25,795 nucleotides of DNA. It comes from a virus. The translations under genes and the position numbers were made by a program. The notes below the pieces were generated by a model, which did not search any database, was not told the DNA's origin, and was given only the letters and a program-made list of their open reading frames with translations. Positions 15,734 through 25,490 of the stretch are shown here, one piece after another. Numbering within the stretch: position 1 is the first letter of the stretch; every line of letters begins with the position of its first letter. The stretch covers positions 1 to 25,795 of IMG/VR virus record IMGVR_UViG_3300010885_040256. One strand, given 5' to 3'.

Positions 15734-17537
15734 CTACTATCGGGTCTGCTATTGTTGTTATGTTTGGTGGAACCAATCCTATTGTTGCATAATCACTTGG
15801 TATGTTATACGCTTCAGGTGTAATTCTAAATATTGTATTTTCATATGGATAATGTTTTCCATTAAGGAATGGATAGTCAACTCCAACCCCATCAGTATCA
15901 ATGTATCCATATGGATACTTATCTCTCCATCTGAAAAGTGCCGATAAAGTTGAATAATAAGCGTAATCTGGTATACCAACTACATTCACACCACTACCTT
16001 CCTCAACGTAGTCAGAAAATGCCGCAATTTGTATCGGGTTGTGTGGTTGATAGAAATAACCAGGTTGATTTGATACCGGCAAATCATTGTCTAATTTGAA
16101 CCAATTTTGGTTATATTTGATTTTGTGTTGGTACTTTGAAACAACTCTTTCTAATTGTTCATAATTGTTCCATTCACAATAATCACCATCTAAAGTATCC
16201 CCTGTGGTTAGTAATTCATTGTAATAGAATTTTTTTACCCCACCAAGTGTTGTGGTATAAAATGATTGTGGTATGTTTGTATTTGAATTAACATTACTTT
16301 GATCCCACCAAGTTTGTGGTTTATTATTTTGTAAATATGTATTAAAATACCAACCTTGTTTCATATTACTTGTCCACCCCAAATACCCCCTCCAAATTGT
16401 TGTGAAGAATAAACTTGATAACGGTCGTTTTTGATTATCCTGTAACCCGTTAATATTTACATCACTATTAAATGATAGCGTGTAGGATCTAGCACCTTCT
16501 TTAATTGAGGTCCTTGCTTTTTGGTTTGGTGTTAATGGTTTGATTTCACATTTTGTTTTATCACCATAAATGTTATATTCAAATCCAGCATTTGCCAAAA
16601 CTGAAGATTCTGATGTTGTTAATATTTTATGTCTTCGTATGTAATATGAACTTACCGTATCTGCGGAATTCGCAAGATTTATAATTCGTTTGAATGTTCC
16701 TTGTGTGAATTGTTGAAAGGTTGTTCCCGTATAACCTACGTTTCTAATATTGAATATATATTCTTCAGACCCTGATCCAGGATCTCCCAAACTTGTAACC
16801 TGAAACGCATTTTTACCACCATAACTTATTGATAGTTGTACGAATTCACCCACACTCAATCCGTGAGCCATAGGACACTTAAATGATATTTCCCTTAATT
16901 GAGTGTTTGTACCATTTAATATAATAAAAGGTAACCCATTACCGGCCACCCAGCTCCAAGTAAATGACGTGTCAGGGTCAACCGCAAATAATGTTCTGTT
17001 ATAAACATTCTCAAAAGGATAACTAATGTAATGAGTCCAATTGTATGTGGTTGCACTAACATCTTTAAACAAGATATGGTTCTGTGGTGGTATTGTATAC
17101 CCCGGCACATTATTATCAGTTCTAATAAAATCAAACTCAGGGTATTGTGGGAAACCATCCCAAGGCACATTTGCATTAAATGGATTTGGTGGTACGTTAG
17201 AATTATTTGCGGTAGTACTAATACCACTTGGGTAGGCAATTTTTGCGTTATTTAAAGCGTTTGTATAATAAAGGTTATTTCTAAATGGGGGATAGATTGT
17301 TGATCCAGTATAAGCGTTTTCAAATAGTATTGTAAACTTTGTTACAGGTCTAAATGTTGTTGATTCTTGTCTTTCTTGGTCAAAAACTTGAGCTAAATTC
17401 AAATCAGCAACTCTATCAAATTCAACAAGATTTTTTGTTGTTTGAGCCAATGGAATATTTAAGAACTGATCACTTCTCGGCGCTTGTTGGTATCTCTGAG
17501 TAGATAAAATTATATTAGTTGTTGGATCTACTATCAT
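15720..17537 (-). CDS. Large baseplate-region protein, 605 aa, unknown family
   Basis: The protein starts MIVDPTTNIILSTQRYQQAP. It is rich in Asn, Tyr, Phe, Pro and Trp throughout, with short beta-type pieces such as FTWSWVAGNGLPFIIL (about 195-210) and IFNIRNVGYTG, plus SLFFTTIWRGYLGW near residues 380-395. There are no transmembrane segments, coiled coils or known enzyme motifs. Its ATG overlaps the stop of the 1854-aa gene by 4 nt (ATGA), and its own end overlaps the 269-aa gene by 14 nt. It belongs to the unassigned five-gene block between the gp6-like and gpI-like genes. Composition suits an extracellular virion protein; a partner or cap of the 1854-aa protein is a guess from coupling. 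Confidence 0.65.
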   Translation of the reverse strand: MIVDPTTNIILSTQRYQQAPRSDQFLNIPLAQTTKNLVEFDRVADLNLAQVFDQERQESTTFRPVTKFTILFENAYTGSTIYPPFRNNLYYTNALNNAKIAYPSGISTTANNSNVPPNPFNANVPWDGFPQYPEFDFIRTDNNVPGYTIPPQNHILFKDVSATTYNWTHYISYPFENVYNRTLFAVDPDTSFTWSWVAGNGLPFIILNGTNTQLREISFKCPMAHGLSVGEFVQLSISYGGKNAFQVTSLGDPGSGSEEYIFNIRNVGYTGTTFQQFTQGTFKRIINLANSADTVSSYYIRRHKILTTSESSVLANAGFEYNIYGDKTKCEIKPLTPNQKARTSIKEGARSYTLSFNSDVNINGLQDNQKRPLSSLFFTTIWRGYLGWTSNMKQGWYFNTYLQNNKPQTWWDQSNVNSNTNIPQSFYTTTLGGVKKFYYNELLTTGDTLDGDYCEWNNYEQLERVVSKYQHKIKYNQNWFKLDNDLPVSNQPGYFYQPHNPIQIAAFSDYVEEGSGVNVVGIPDYAYYSTLSALFRWRDKYPYGYIDTDGVGVDYPFLNGKHYPYENTIFRITPEAYNIPSDYATIGLVPPNITTIADPIVDECE

Positions 17538-20500
17538 TCTTGGGCTGTTTGAACATAAAGTTTATAGAATCTATTAATAGCAGTCTTTCCGTTATTTAAA
17601 CCAAAATAGAAGTGATATGGTGCACCAACAACAACCGCATCATTAGGTAAACCACTATCCTTACCATCTAAAACAATACCACCAGCCGGTTGAGGCACTG
17701 GATTACCTGCAAGGTTATAATTTGTTAAATAACCTAAACTAGTTGTTTGAGTTCTATATTTCTCATTAACACTTGTAAAATCTAATGCTTGATATTGTTT
17801 CTTAAAGAAACCTCCATTATAATCAGAACCCGCTGTGTCAGTATACCAGTTGTTATCTTCATTACCAAATATATTCTGTGCGTTATTGTTAGTAGGTGCA
17901 CTTGGTTTAATAGACCATTTATAGTTAGGTACGACTTGTGATTTTGGATACCCAAAGTTCTCTTGGATTAAAGGAGTAAAACTATATGTCTCAGTTCCCG
18001 GTGATTCAATTTTTCTATATCTTAAATTGTTTTCAGGTGTTTGGAAAAATAACCCCATAACAGGTTTTATTTCTTTAGGGTTTGCAGCCCCATTATCACC
18101 AAAATATACATATTGATTACTTGGTACATTATCAGTAATAAATGGTAACACTTCCCATTCAGAGTTTATTGATAACATTTGAGCCCAATCACCATCAATT
18201 CTAAACGCCCCTCTTGTACTGTTAAAGAATTGTTCAATACCTTTACCCTCACTATTATCTTGACCCACACTAATTGGTATTATTCTTTGTCTAACACCCT
18301 CATTTAATATTCTTGATAAGAACCCTAATTGGATGATGTCAGAATTATCCTGATATGATGTTGTTTTAAGTTGGTCGGCATAATATGACCCAAAATTGTT
18401 ATTACCACCACAGCATATTTCATTAATAAAGTTATCTCTTGGACCTAAATCAACTACCGTAGTTGGGAATTGGATTTGTTTTGCGTTATATCCATATCCA
18501 GGGAATTCAATTAGGGCAGGTAAAACTGAAGGTATTGGTGGTGAGTTTTTACCGATAAATTGATCTGTTGAGTCACTCCAAGGCGATGATCTATAGTAAA
18601 AATTATTACTTATTTCGTTAAATACAATTACATCATCACAATAATTGTAATTAGCATCGTTTGCGGTGATACCATATGTCGTTTGTTTATTAAAGTTAAA
18701 CATATATAAAACACCATTCACCCAATTGTTTTGGAATACCTGAGCAAATATGCCTCTACAAGCAGCAAAGTTCATTGTGAACCTAACTTTCCATTCTAAG
18801 AATAATCTTACGTCAGACCCATATTCCTTAACGTATTTTTTATTCAACAAACAATAACACCCATTTATCATTCTATTTGCTGGAACACTACATTGTCCTG
18901 TTGGAACAACCCCGACATGTGAACCCGATCCCGTGTAACATTCTAATGGAACCATACCCTCACAAGTCAGTGTACTTGTAAGTCCGGATACTATAGAATC
19001 TTGATCATTACTTTCACCCGTTGCAATATCACCACCCGAATTTATTGCCGGTGGTTGTAAAACACCGTTAACCGAATAAAACCTAAAGTTTAAGTTTTGA
19101 TGTAAACCATAACCTGTGTTATTTTGTGTTCCATTTTCAGTATTGGTAGATGTTGGTATTCTATCGCTTCTCATCACCAAATTAGATGATGTGTTAAAGT
19201 TTACCCCATTTAAACCGTATCTGTAATAAGCCGGAGAATATAATGAATATAAACGATAAAAATTACCAGCATTGGTATTGTAATATTGTTTTTTCTGACA
19301 ATCAGAGTTACAACTACCACCACTATCGGTTAATAATTTAGCAACAGGTACTGTATCAATGTTTGACCCTAAGAATGTTGATCCACCAATATAATCTGTT
19401 TGAGAGGTAGGTAATGTATATGTTGATGTTGATAACAACTGATATAGATTACCACTTTGTGTTGATTGACTTATGGTTTGGAACCCAACTATTGGATTAT
19501 ATGGTGATGTATTTGAACCTGTGGTATTGTCGTCGGTAGCCAAATAATAATAAGGTAATGTTGATGTATAACCAGTATATTGTGTTGGATCAGGTGTAAA
19601 TGTGAAAGAAGGAAAATACAAATAAGGGTCTGTATTATTAGTTGTATTATGACTTCTTGTCTTATATCCTGAGTTAGGCGGCATTGAGTAAGCTTGTATT
19701 GGGTAGTTTACATAATATTCACCCTCAATAACCATTGCATTTGGTGATGTATATCCAAATATTTTAGACACATCATATTTGATAGTTTGTTTTGCAGTGT
19801 TAGGGTCAACACCTCTAACAAAAATACATACCTCAAAGTTTTGATAATTTGTCATACCAGTTAACACATCTGGTACCGTATAAACATCAAACGAATTTGA
19901 TTGTGGAACTAGTGTGGTTACAACATCACAATTAGGATAATAAAACTGTACATCATGTAATAGATACGTGTTAGGATAATATCCGGATGTTGATGTTTGT
20001 GAAATATTTATGAAATCACTGACCGTAAGTCCTGTTAATAATTGGAAGTATTCAGTATCAGTTGGGTATTGTAGATAACCCTGTTCCACCGCCGGATTAC
20101 CGGCAACAGGAAATAGAGAAACTTCAGGTTGTATAATTTGAATAACAGCATTAATTGATGAGTTACCAGCAGCAACCGCAGAATTCGCATAAGGTATGGT
20201 TACGGTAGTTTGTCCTGTTATTGTTGTACCCGTAATTGCATTATTACCAAATTGATTAAAGGTTGCACCAGTTAAGTTAACCATTCTTAACGTTGAGTTA
20301 GCATCCATATAATTTGGATCTTGGAACGTACAGATAGCACCTGAACCTAATTGAGCAGCAACTCCACCATTTGTTAAAATAACCACAACTTGATCCGTAA
20401 ACGATTGTGACCCCAATGATGGGTTTACCGTTGTTGTAATAACATTTTTACCACTAAAATATTTATCTCTAGTGTTAAATTCATTTAATTTTTGGGGATA

Positions 20501-23098
20501 TGTTTCTGTTTTAGGATACGCAAAATATCTTTCATCAGCACCAGCACTCTTGTTGGCTCCCCATAAAAAAGCTTGAGGGGCGTGAAGTAATGCTTCCTCA
20601 TTACCATAAAGTTTATTAGGGTCGCTAGAACTTATAACATCATAACCCGAAAAAAGTCTCAGGTAGTCAACACTAGCCTTAATTATTAAACTTTGGTCAA
20701 TGTCATCGTTACCTAATAGCGTTTGTAAAGATTTATATTGATTACCATGTCCAAAACCACAATCAAATGGTTCATTATTATCGCTATCAGGATTAAAGTT
20801 AGGATGTTTGATATCGTAAGCACCCGCCGAACTTACCGGAGCAATTGATGTGTTTGGTTGTGCAATAACAACATCAATAGGTGATGATAATCCTGCCGCC
20901 GCATCGTCAACACTTTGTTGTACCGTATTCCCATCAAAGTCATCCTCAATACTCGCAGGACCACATTCACAATCACAACTTGTACAATCAGGATACGATA
21001 TCATAGGTAATCCAATTCTAGGAAAACCTCCAAGTTTACCATCCGTTAAATCTTCATAAAGTAATTTAGCAATAAATGCGGTAAATGCAATTCCGCTGGC
21101 AACAAGGAAAATAACTCTTAAAGCTTGAGCAACTATTTGGATAATTGTTGCAACAGACAAGACCGGTCCAACCACAGTTATATCTAATAAAGTACCAATA
21201 TAATACCCTAAATCAATCCCCGCTTGGACACCCAAATACACAAGATATATACCTAAAAATAACAATAGGTATTTTAATACCGGCCATATCAAAGCTATAA
21301 AGTGAGCAACAAATAACAATACCAAAATTGGGAATGTTAAAATGTTTAATAAGATGTTAAAGACAAAAAATATAAAATCAAAATTTCTAATTATGTCATT
21401 AACTGGGAATGTATTAACTGTTGACTTGCATGCTCTGTTATCAATTTCTTTAATACCTAAGTGTCTTGCTCTACCAATACCATTTTTATATCGGTCAAGG
21501 AACATCGCTGTTGTGTAAACTTTATTGTATCTAAACTCATAAAATGTATCCCCACAATTTATTGCCTCATTAACATCAATATAATCATCCCAATCTAAAC
21601 TAAACGTATAAGATCTTAAAAGACTAAATAACGCTTGTGGGTATTCAGTAAATGTAATAGTTTGTGGTTGTAATGGGTCTATTGGTGTTGCAACAATTTG
21701 AAATGTCTGTCCCACAGGTACAGTTATTGATTGAGTATTACCCAAATATAATTGTCCATTTATATAAATTTCATAACTTGAAACGTTACTAAGTGTTAAC
21801 GGAACTAATCCAACTGTTGACCCAAACACCGTAGTAACCCCACTTGTTGTTCCAGCCGCTAATGTTGGGTAAGTATATGTTGTGGTTGATTGATTTAATG
21901 GGTCACTAGATGAAGTAGTCCAACCGTGTTCTTTAATGTTAGGAACCAAAAAGTTAGCCCTTAAAAAACTACCTTGTAATCCTTGTTCGTTTTGCCATTT
22001 GAATTTAAATCTGTATTTCCCTTTTGTTGGTATCCCTTTCTTAGGGTCGTTTGAATATACTTGTTCTCCAAACTCATTCGTATATATGTAATCTAAGTTC
22101 ATTGGTATGTTCGTAAGGAACGTACCATCTTCATCAATAATTTTAGAACCACCGTCAAATGAATATTGTTCAAGTATTGGTAGCCCTTGTGAATCAGAAT
22201 TTATCGTTTGTCTAATTGCCAATACTTCACCAGGCCCTGCAACTAATTCACATAAATTACCCGTATTTTGTTTTGGTTTACAATTTACCTTGAGCGCATC
22301 ATCATCAGTAGTTGATACTATTGATCCCATGAATACCGCTGTTGGTTGTATATTAATATTTGCTTGTTTTGTTAAGTCAAAGTCAACACGGGTAATCCCA
22401 ACCTGACAAAGATCGGCTTCACCCCAAAATGGTGCCACGTTAACATCAAACACTAAGTTTTTAAGTTGTGGTAACTCTCTAAGGTTTGTTGATGTCTTAA
22501 ATGTTGCCCCATCAACCTGAGATTCGGTCGCCAACCCTTGTTGAATTAAGTCTTGTGGAGATAAAGAAAAACATCCTATATCAGAAAGGTCAACATCCAT
22601 CACAATTGTTTGGGTCCCAACAGGAACACCAAAAATCATAAAGTCACCACTCTCATTTGTTTCAACGGTAAAACGATAGTACTTATCAAAAACCTCAATA
22701 TATGAGGAATCCATTAACACATCCCCTTTGTTTGGGAATGAACCTGTTGACTTGTGTCCAGTGTATGATGGTAACTTAGGAAGTAGGTTATATCTATACC
22801 CGTCTTCATTTGTGTCGGTAATTGTTTTGTATGGGTAAAGTTCTGAGATAACAGGATTTAATTCATCCGCGGAATCCAAAGGGATAAAAACTGATACCTT
22901 TGCATTAGGTAGTCCGTAACCACCATTAACGAAAACTCTACCTACAACAACCCCATAATCAGAACAAAAACGAGTATATATATCGTTTGCGAGAATCTTT
23001 AAGGAAAGTATCTCTAATTGTTCCCAATCCTGTTCTAAGTTGAGGTTAATATATTTGTCAACCCCTACTTGGGTCCTTATTCTGTATGATTTAGGCAT
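17534..23098 (-). CDS. Giant baseplate-region protein, 1854 aa, with peptidase-regulatory-like domain and hydrophobic block
   Basis: The N-terminus (MPKSYRIRTQVGVDKYINLN) leads into a beta-sandwich-like region at about residues 48-175 (VVVGRVFVNGGYGLPNAKVS ... GDFMIFGVPVGTQTIVMDV), matching the carboxypeptidase-regulatory-like pattern: variable loops, a NESGDF turn and a GVPVG turn. Residues 573-680 are strongly hydrophobic and could form three to five membrane helices. Next comes a Cys cluster, C705, C708, C710 and C712. The remaining roughly 1100 residues are Asn/Thr/Tyr-rich, beta-type virion text with scattered Cys pairs and no enzymatic motif I can name. The gene follows gp6-like after 75 nt with its own upstream motif and is coupled to the 605-aa gene by ATGA. 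Likely a large baseplate or spike component; membrane contact during DNA entry is a hypothesis. Confidence 0.7.
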   Translation of the reverse strand: MPKSYRIRTQVGVDKYINLNLEQDWEQLEILSLKILANDIYTRFCSDYGVVVGRVFVNGGYGLPNAKVSVFIPLDSADELNPVISELYPYKTITDTNEDGYRYNLLPKLPSYTGHKSTGSFPNKGDVLMDSSYIEVFDKYYRFTVETNESGDFMIFGVPVGTQTIVMDVDLSDIGCFSLSPQDLIQQGLATESQVDGATFKTSTNLRELPQLKNLVFDVNVAPFWGEADLCQVGITRVDFDLTKQANINIQPTAVFMGSIVSTTDDDALKVNCKPKQNTGNLCELVAGPGEVLAIRQTINSDSQGLPILEQYSFDGGSKIIDEDGTFLTNIPMNLDYIYTNEFGEQVYSNDPKKGIPTKGKYRFKFKWQNEQGLQGSFLRANFLVPNIKEHGWTTSSSDPLNQSTTTYTYPTLAAGTTSGVTTVFGSTVGLVPLTLSNVSSYEIYINGQLYLGNTQSITVPVGQTFQIVATPIDPLQPQTITFTEYPQALFSLLRSYTFSLDWDDYIDVNEAINCGDTFYEFRYNKVYTTAMFLDRYKNGIGRARHLGIKEIDNRACKSTVNTFPVNDIIRNFDFIFFVFNILLNILTFPILVLLFVAHFIALIWPVLKYLLLFLGIYLVYLGVQAGIDLGYYIGTLLDITVVGPVLSVATIIQIVAQALRVIFLVASGIAFTAFIAKLLYEDLTDGKLGGFPRIGLPMISYPDCTSCDCECGPASIEDDFDGNTVQQSVDDAAAGLSSPIDVVIAQPNTSIAPVSSAGAYDIKHPNFNPDSDNNEPFDCGFGHGNQYKSLQTLLGNDDIDQSLIIKASVDYLRLFSGYDVISSSDPNKLYGNEEALLHAPQAFLWGANKSAGADERYFAYPKTETYPQKLNEFNTRDKYFSGKNVITTTVNPSLGSQSFTDQVVVILTNGGVAAQLGSGAICTFQDPNYMDANSTLRMVNLTGATFNQFGNNAITGTTITGQTTVTIPYANSAVAAGNSSINAVIQIIQPEVSLFPVAGNPAVEQGYLQYPTDTEYFQLLTGLTVSDFINISQTSTSGYYPNTYLLHDVQFYYPNCDVVTTLVPQSNSFDVYTVPDVLTGMTNYQNFEVCIFVRGVDPNTAKQTIKYDVSKIFGYTSPNAMVIEGEYYVNYPIQAYSMPPNSGYKTRSHNTTNNTDPYLYFPSFTFTPDPTQYTGYTSTLPYYYLATDDNTTGSNTSPYNPIVGFQTISQSTQSGNLYQLLSTSTYTLPTSQTDYIGGSTFLGSNIDTVPVAKLLTDSGGSCNSDCQKKQYYNTNAGNFYRLYSLYSPAYYRYGLNGVNFNTSSNLVMRSDRIPTSTNTENGTQNNTGYGLHQNLNFRFYSVNGVLQPPAINSGGDIATGESNDQDSIVSGLTSTLTCEGMVPLECYTGSGSHVGVVPTGQCSVPANRMINGCYCLLNKKYVKEYGSDVRLFLEWKVRFTMNFAACRGIFAQVFQNNWVNGVLYMFNFNKQTTYGITANDANYNYCDDVIVFNEISNNFYYRSSPWSDSTDQFIGKNSPPIPSVLPALIEFPGYGYNAKQIQFPTTVVDLGPRDNFINEICCGGNNNFGSYYADQLKTTSYQDNSDIIQLGFLSRILNEGVRQRIIPISVGQDNSEGKGIEQFFNSTRGAFRIDGDWAQMLSINSEWEVLPFITDNVPSNQYVYFGDNGAANPKEIKPVMGLFFQTPENNLRYRKIESPGTETYSFTPLIQENFGYPKSQVVPNYKWSIKPSAPTNNNAQNIFGNEDNNWYTDTAGSDYNGGFFKKQYQALDFTSVNEKYRTQTTSLGYLTNYNLAGNPVPQPAGGIVLDGKDSGLPNDAVVVGAPYHFYFGLNNGKTAINRFYKLYVQTAQE
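20963..20986 (-). other. Cys cluster CxxCxCxC in the 1854-aa protein
   Basis: Residues 705-712 read CTSCDCEC, directly after the hydrophobic block. Closely spaced cysteines could bind a metal ion or form disulfides once the virion is outside the cell. No matching family motif is known to me. Confidence 0.6.
21059..21382 (-). other. Hydrophobic, membrane-helix-like block in the 1854-aa protein
   Basis: Residues 573-680 are dominated by Phe, Ile, Leu, Val and Ala (for example FDFIFFVFNILLNILTFPIL, then WPVLKYLLLFLGIYLVYLGV, then VVGPVLSVATIIQIVAQAL, then RVIFLVASGIAFTAFIAKLL), with a few Asp, His, Lys and Arg between. This fits three to five helices of 18-25 residues, quite unlike the polar beta-type text on either side. 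Confidence 0.75.
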
Positions 23099-23115
23099 TA
23101 AAAATTCGTTTTTTC

Positions 23116-23122
23116 ATAAATA
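23116..23122 (-). promoter_or_regulatory. TATTTAT upstream motif (1854-aa gene)
   Basis: TATTTAT 17 nt before the ATG at 23098, in the 75-nt gap after the gp6-like gene. Its flank AACTATTTAT(G/A)AAAAAA is shared with the copy before the 301-aa gene. The gap also holds an A/T-rich stretch with only a weak possible hairpin. Confidence 0.4.
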
Positions 23123-23173
23123 GTTTATTTCCTATTTTAGAAAAAATAATCTTCTTTTCTGAAAAATAAATCT

Positions 23174-25015
23174 CTAGGAGAAGTTTACTGTTTTTAAGTT
23201 AAGAACTCTAACATTAATATCCTTATTTGGATATCTAATTTGGTATATTTGTGTTGGTGTGGCAAAGATGGTATCTGCTGTTGGTTGGATCTGTTTTGTT
23301 ACAGGATCTAAATACGGCATTGATGTTTGACTTGATGAATATTGACCACCAACTTGATTAAAGAACAACACATCAGACACACTCACAATTCCATTCTCAG
23401 ACTGAATAAGTCGTCTAAGTTCAGATATGTTAACATTCTGACCTAATTGTCTTACAAGTGGATTAAAGTAAGTTGTAACAACGTCAATAACTTTGGCAAC
23501 AACCGCACCTTGATTTTGACTATTGTCTAATACCACATCAACAGTAACCGCTAAGTCAATTGTTTCCGCCGCTTGTATTGAGATGTAGTCATTTATCATT
23601 CTATAGTTTGATAAGTAATTTGCCACGTTTTGTTTTAATGTATTTGAAACAACGTTTGATAAACTACCATTTAAGTCATAAGATAACATCTTAATAACAA
23701 TCTTATTATTCTCTTCTGTGATCGCAACTTTCGCTGGTGCTCCGAATTGAGCAGGCATTGTTCTAATAAGTGAATTATAATCATTAACGGTAACCGCTCT
23801 GTGTTGTGCCGCAAAGTTAAATGATACCAAATTTCTAACATCTTCCGTTGTTGGTGGATTTGCTCCCCCAATTGCAGCAGTTACGTTATTACATCTTAAA
23901 CTATTGATTACACTTCTGTTTACAGAGTCAGATGGTCCGTTTACCGCAAATGATACGGTACCAATTTGATTGATTGTGTTAATCCCTAAATTACTTCCTA
24001 ATCCACCACCAATTCTATATTGTACGAATAATGTTGTGTTAGCCGGTAATGCCGATCCCATAGCATAGTTATTTGTATATCTACTTAAATCAAATCCTTT
24101 TCCATCACGCGCAAACTCTCTAAGTTGTGCTTCAGCAGAAATATTACCACCACCAAATGTCATCTTACAGAATCCTTCAGGTGTATATTCACTAATGAAT
24201 TTTTGATCTGTTGTAATATAATTACCAACCTTAATACCAGGTTGATCCGACACTTTTGTTGGGTCTTCAATAAAAACTCTGTCCTGAACTAAAGCATCAA
24301 CCTCAAACCATCTTTCAGGTCCTACAGTAATAAAGTCTTGTGGTTGAGGGATAGTTGAGTATTGTGTTCCACTCTTTAATAACACACTTGATATGCCCAA
24401 AACATTTTTTTCAGGTAAGAATAATTCTAAATATGGTCTGTTATCATTAGGCGTTATAACTCTTTTATATACTTTTGTAACACCATTAACAACAACTTCA
24501 CGTTTTACAATAGTGTAGTTAATCAACTTACCACTTGAATCAAAGTTTGGTATTTTAACTCTGTTTGGAGCTCCTTCCGCATTTATTGGTGAAGCAAAAT
24601 CAATATCATATACAGTCTCAAATGGTTGTCCTGCACCATTAACTTGTGACCCTCTTCTTAATACACCACAATATCTTAAATCCTCTCTATCTCCAAAAGC
24701 AGGAACTAAAATTGAGAAATCAACTAAAGCAACGGAAGGTCTTTGACCAGGAACTTTTAACCCGTAGGTTCTTGCAATATTATATACAGATGATTTTTGT
24801 TGTGCGTATTGTAAAACCGTCTCTTGAATACTCCTATCTATTTGGAAGTTCAGGTTATCCGTCACGGCAGCATTCATATCCAACATAACCGAGAATATAC
24901 CCGCATCATTAAAGTTTTGAACTAAATCAGGATAATAGGTTCTCGTGAAGTTAATTAACTCCGTTCTTATACCTTGAAAATCCCTTACGGTATAGGATAT
25001 CTGTTTCTCTGCCAT
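23174..25015 (-). CDS. Baseplate wedge protein, gp6/gpJ-like, 613 aa
   Basis: The N-terminus shows the usual baseplate-J start: ISYTVRDFQGIRTELINFTR, then YYPD, then LDMNAAVTDNLNFQIDRSIQE with TVLQYAQQKSSVYNIARTYG (residues 6-85). This pattern, DF..I...L / P / D..A...D.....D....E / A......A...G, is typical of gp6/gpJ proteins, which form the inner ring of the contractile baseplate. The C-terminal part contains VNDYNSLIRTMPAQFGAPAKVAI (about 408-430) and ISELRRLIQSENGIVSVSDV, as in the family's later domains. At 613 aa it is near T4 gp6 (660 aa). It directly follows the gp25-like gene with a 6-nt gap, the order W-J of P2. No oddities. Confidence 0.85.
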   Translation of the reverse strand: MAEKQISYTVRDFQGIRTELINFTRTYYPDLVQNFNDAGIFSVMLDMNAAVTDNLNFQIDRSIQETVLQYAQQKSSVYNIARTYGLKVPGQRPSVALVDFSILVPAFGDREDLRYCGVLRRGSQVNGAGQPFETVYDIDFASPINAEGAPNRVKIPNFDSSGKLINYTIVKREVVVNGVTKVYKRVITPNDNRPYLELFLPEKNVLGISSVLLKSGTQYSTIPQPQDFITVGPERWFEVDALVQDRVFIEDPTKVSDQPGIKVGNYITTDQKFISEYTPEGFCKMTFGGGNISAEAQLREFARDGKGFDLSRYTNNYAMGSALPANTTLFVQYRIGGGLGSNLGINTINQIGTVSFAVNGPSDSVNRSVINSLRCNNVTAAIGGANPPTTEDVRNLVSFNFAAQHRAVTVNDYNSLIRTMPAQFGAPAKVAITEENNKIVIKMLSYDLNGSLSNVVSNTLKQNVANYLSNYRMINDYISIQAAETIDLAVTVDVVLDNSQNQGAVVAKVIDVVTTYFNPLVRQLGQNVNISELRRLIQSENGIVSVSDVLFFNQVGGQYSSSQTSMPYLDPVTKQIQPTADTIFATPTQIYQIRYPNKDINVRVLNLKTVNFS

Positions 25016-25021
25016 ATAATA

Positions 25022-25483
25022 TTAAATATTGATAATTATAAAATCGTTTGATTCAAACGCTGAATTTGTAACCCTATAATCAATTCTTATTTTTGCGGTG
25101 TGTTCTAATTGACTAATATTAGTTACCCTAAACTCTCTCTCACCATAGTCATTTACAGTATAACCTTTGTCTTCTAAACCTGCAGAACCTGGTTCTACGG
25201 TTACATTAGTCACTAATAGATTTGGCATGTAATTACCAATAGAATCCCTTATCTCTGATTCAATATCAGAGAATGTTGGACCATCTAATGGTTCAAATAT
25301 ATATTCATATAGTCTACTACCGAAGTCAGGTAAATAATATCTTGACCCTTTTCTTGTCAATAGTAAGTGAACAAGGTTACTTCTTATTTCCGCTTCAGTT
25401 GTATTGGTAACATCCAAATACCTCCCGTCAAATGAATCAACAAAAGGAAAATTTATACCATACGTAATACCATTATTTGCCAT
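25022..25483 (-). CDS. Baseplate wedge protein, gp25/gpW-like, 153 aa
   Basis: A short wedge protein that primes the sheath and binds gp6 in T4-type tails. Residues 30-65 carry the family core: IRSNLVHLLLTRKGSRYYLPDFGSRLYEYIFEP, with LLTRKGSR (41-48) and LPDFGSRL (51-58), then a helix DIESEIRDSIGNYMPNLLV. T4 gp25 is 132 aa; this one is slightly longer, with extra residues at both ends. It is the first gene after a terminator and has TATTTAT 7 nt before its ATG, so it may start the tail operon. It precedes gp6 with a 6-nt gap, as expected from protein partnership. Confidence 0.9.
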   Translation of the reverse strand: MANNGITYGINFPFVDSFDGRYLDVTNTTEAEIRSNLVHLLLTRKGSRYYLPDFGSRLYEYIFEPLDGPTFSDIESEIRDSIGNYMPNLLVTNVTVEPGSAGLEDKGYTVNDYGEREFRVTNISQLEHTAKIRIDYRVTNSAFESNDFIIINI

Positions 25484-25490
25484 ATCACTT

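Noticed and set aside
16916-17255. Overlapping frames on both strands inside the 605-aa gene
   Set aside because: Short, low-quality shadows of a well-supported large gene, with no plausible starts or domains.
23099-23173. Possible terminator after the gp6-like gene (AGAAAA...TTTTCT)
   Set aside because: The stem is only six AT-rich pairs with a long loop, too weak to call.
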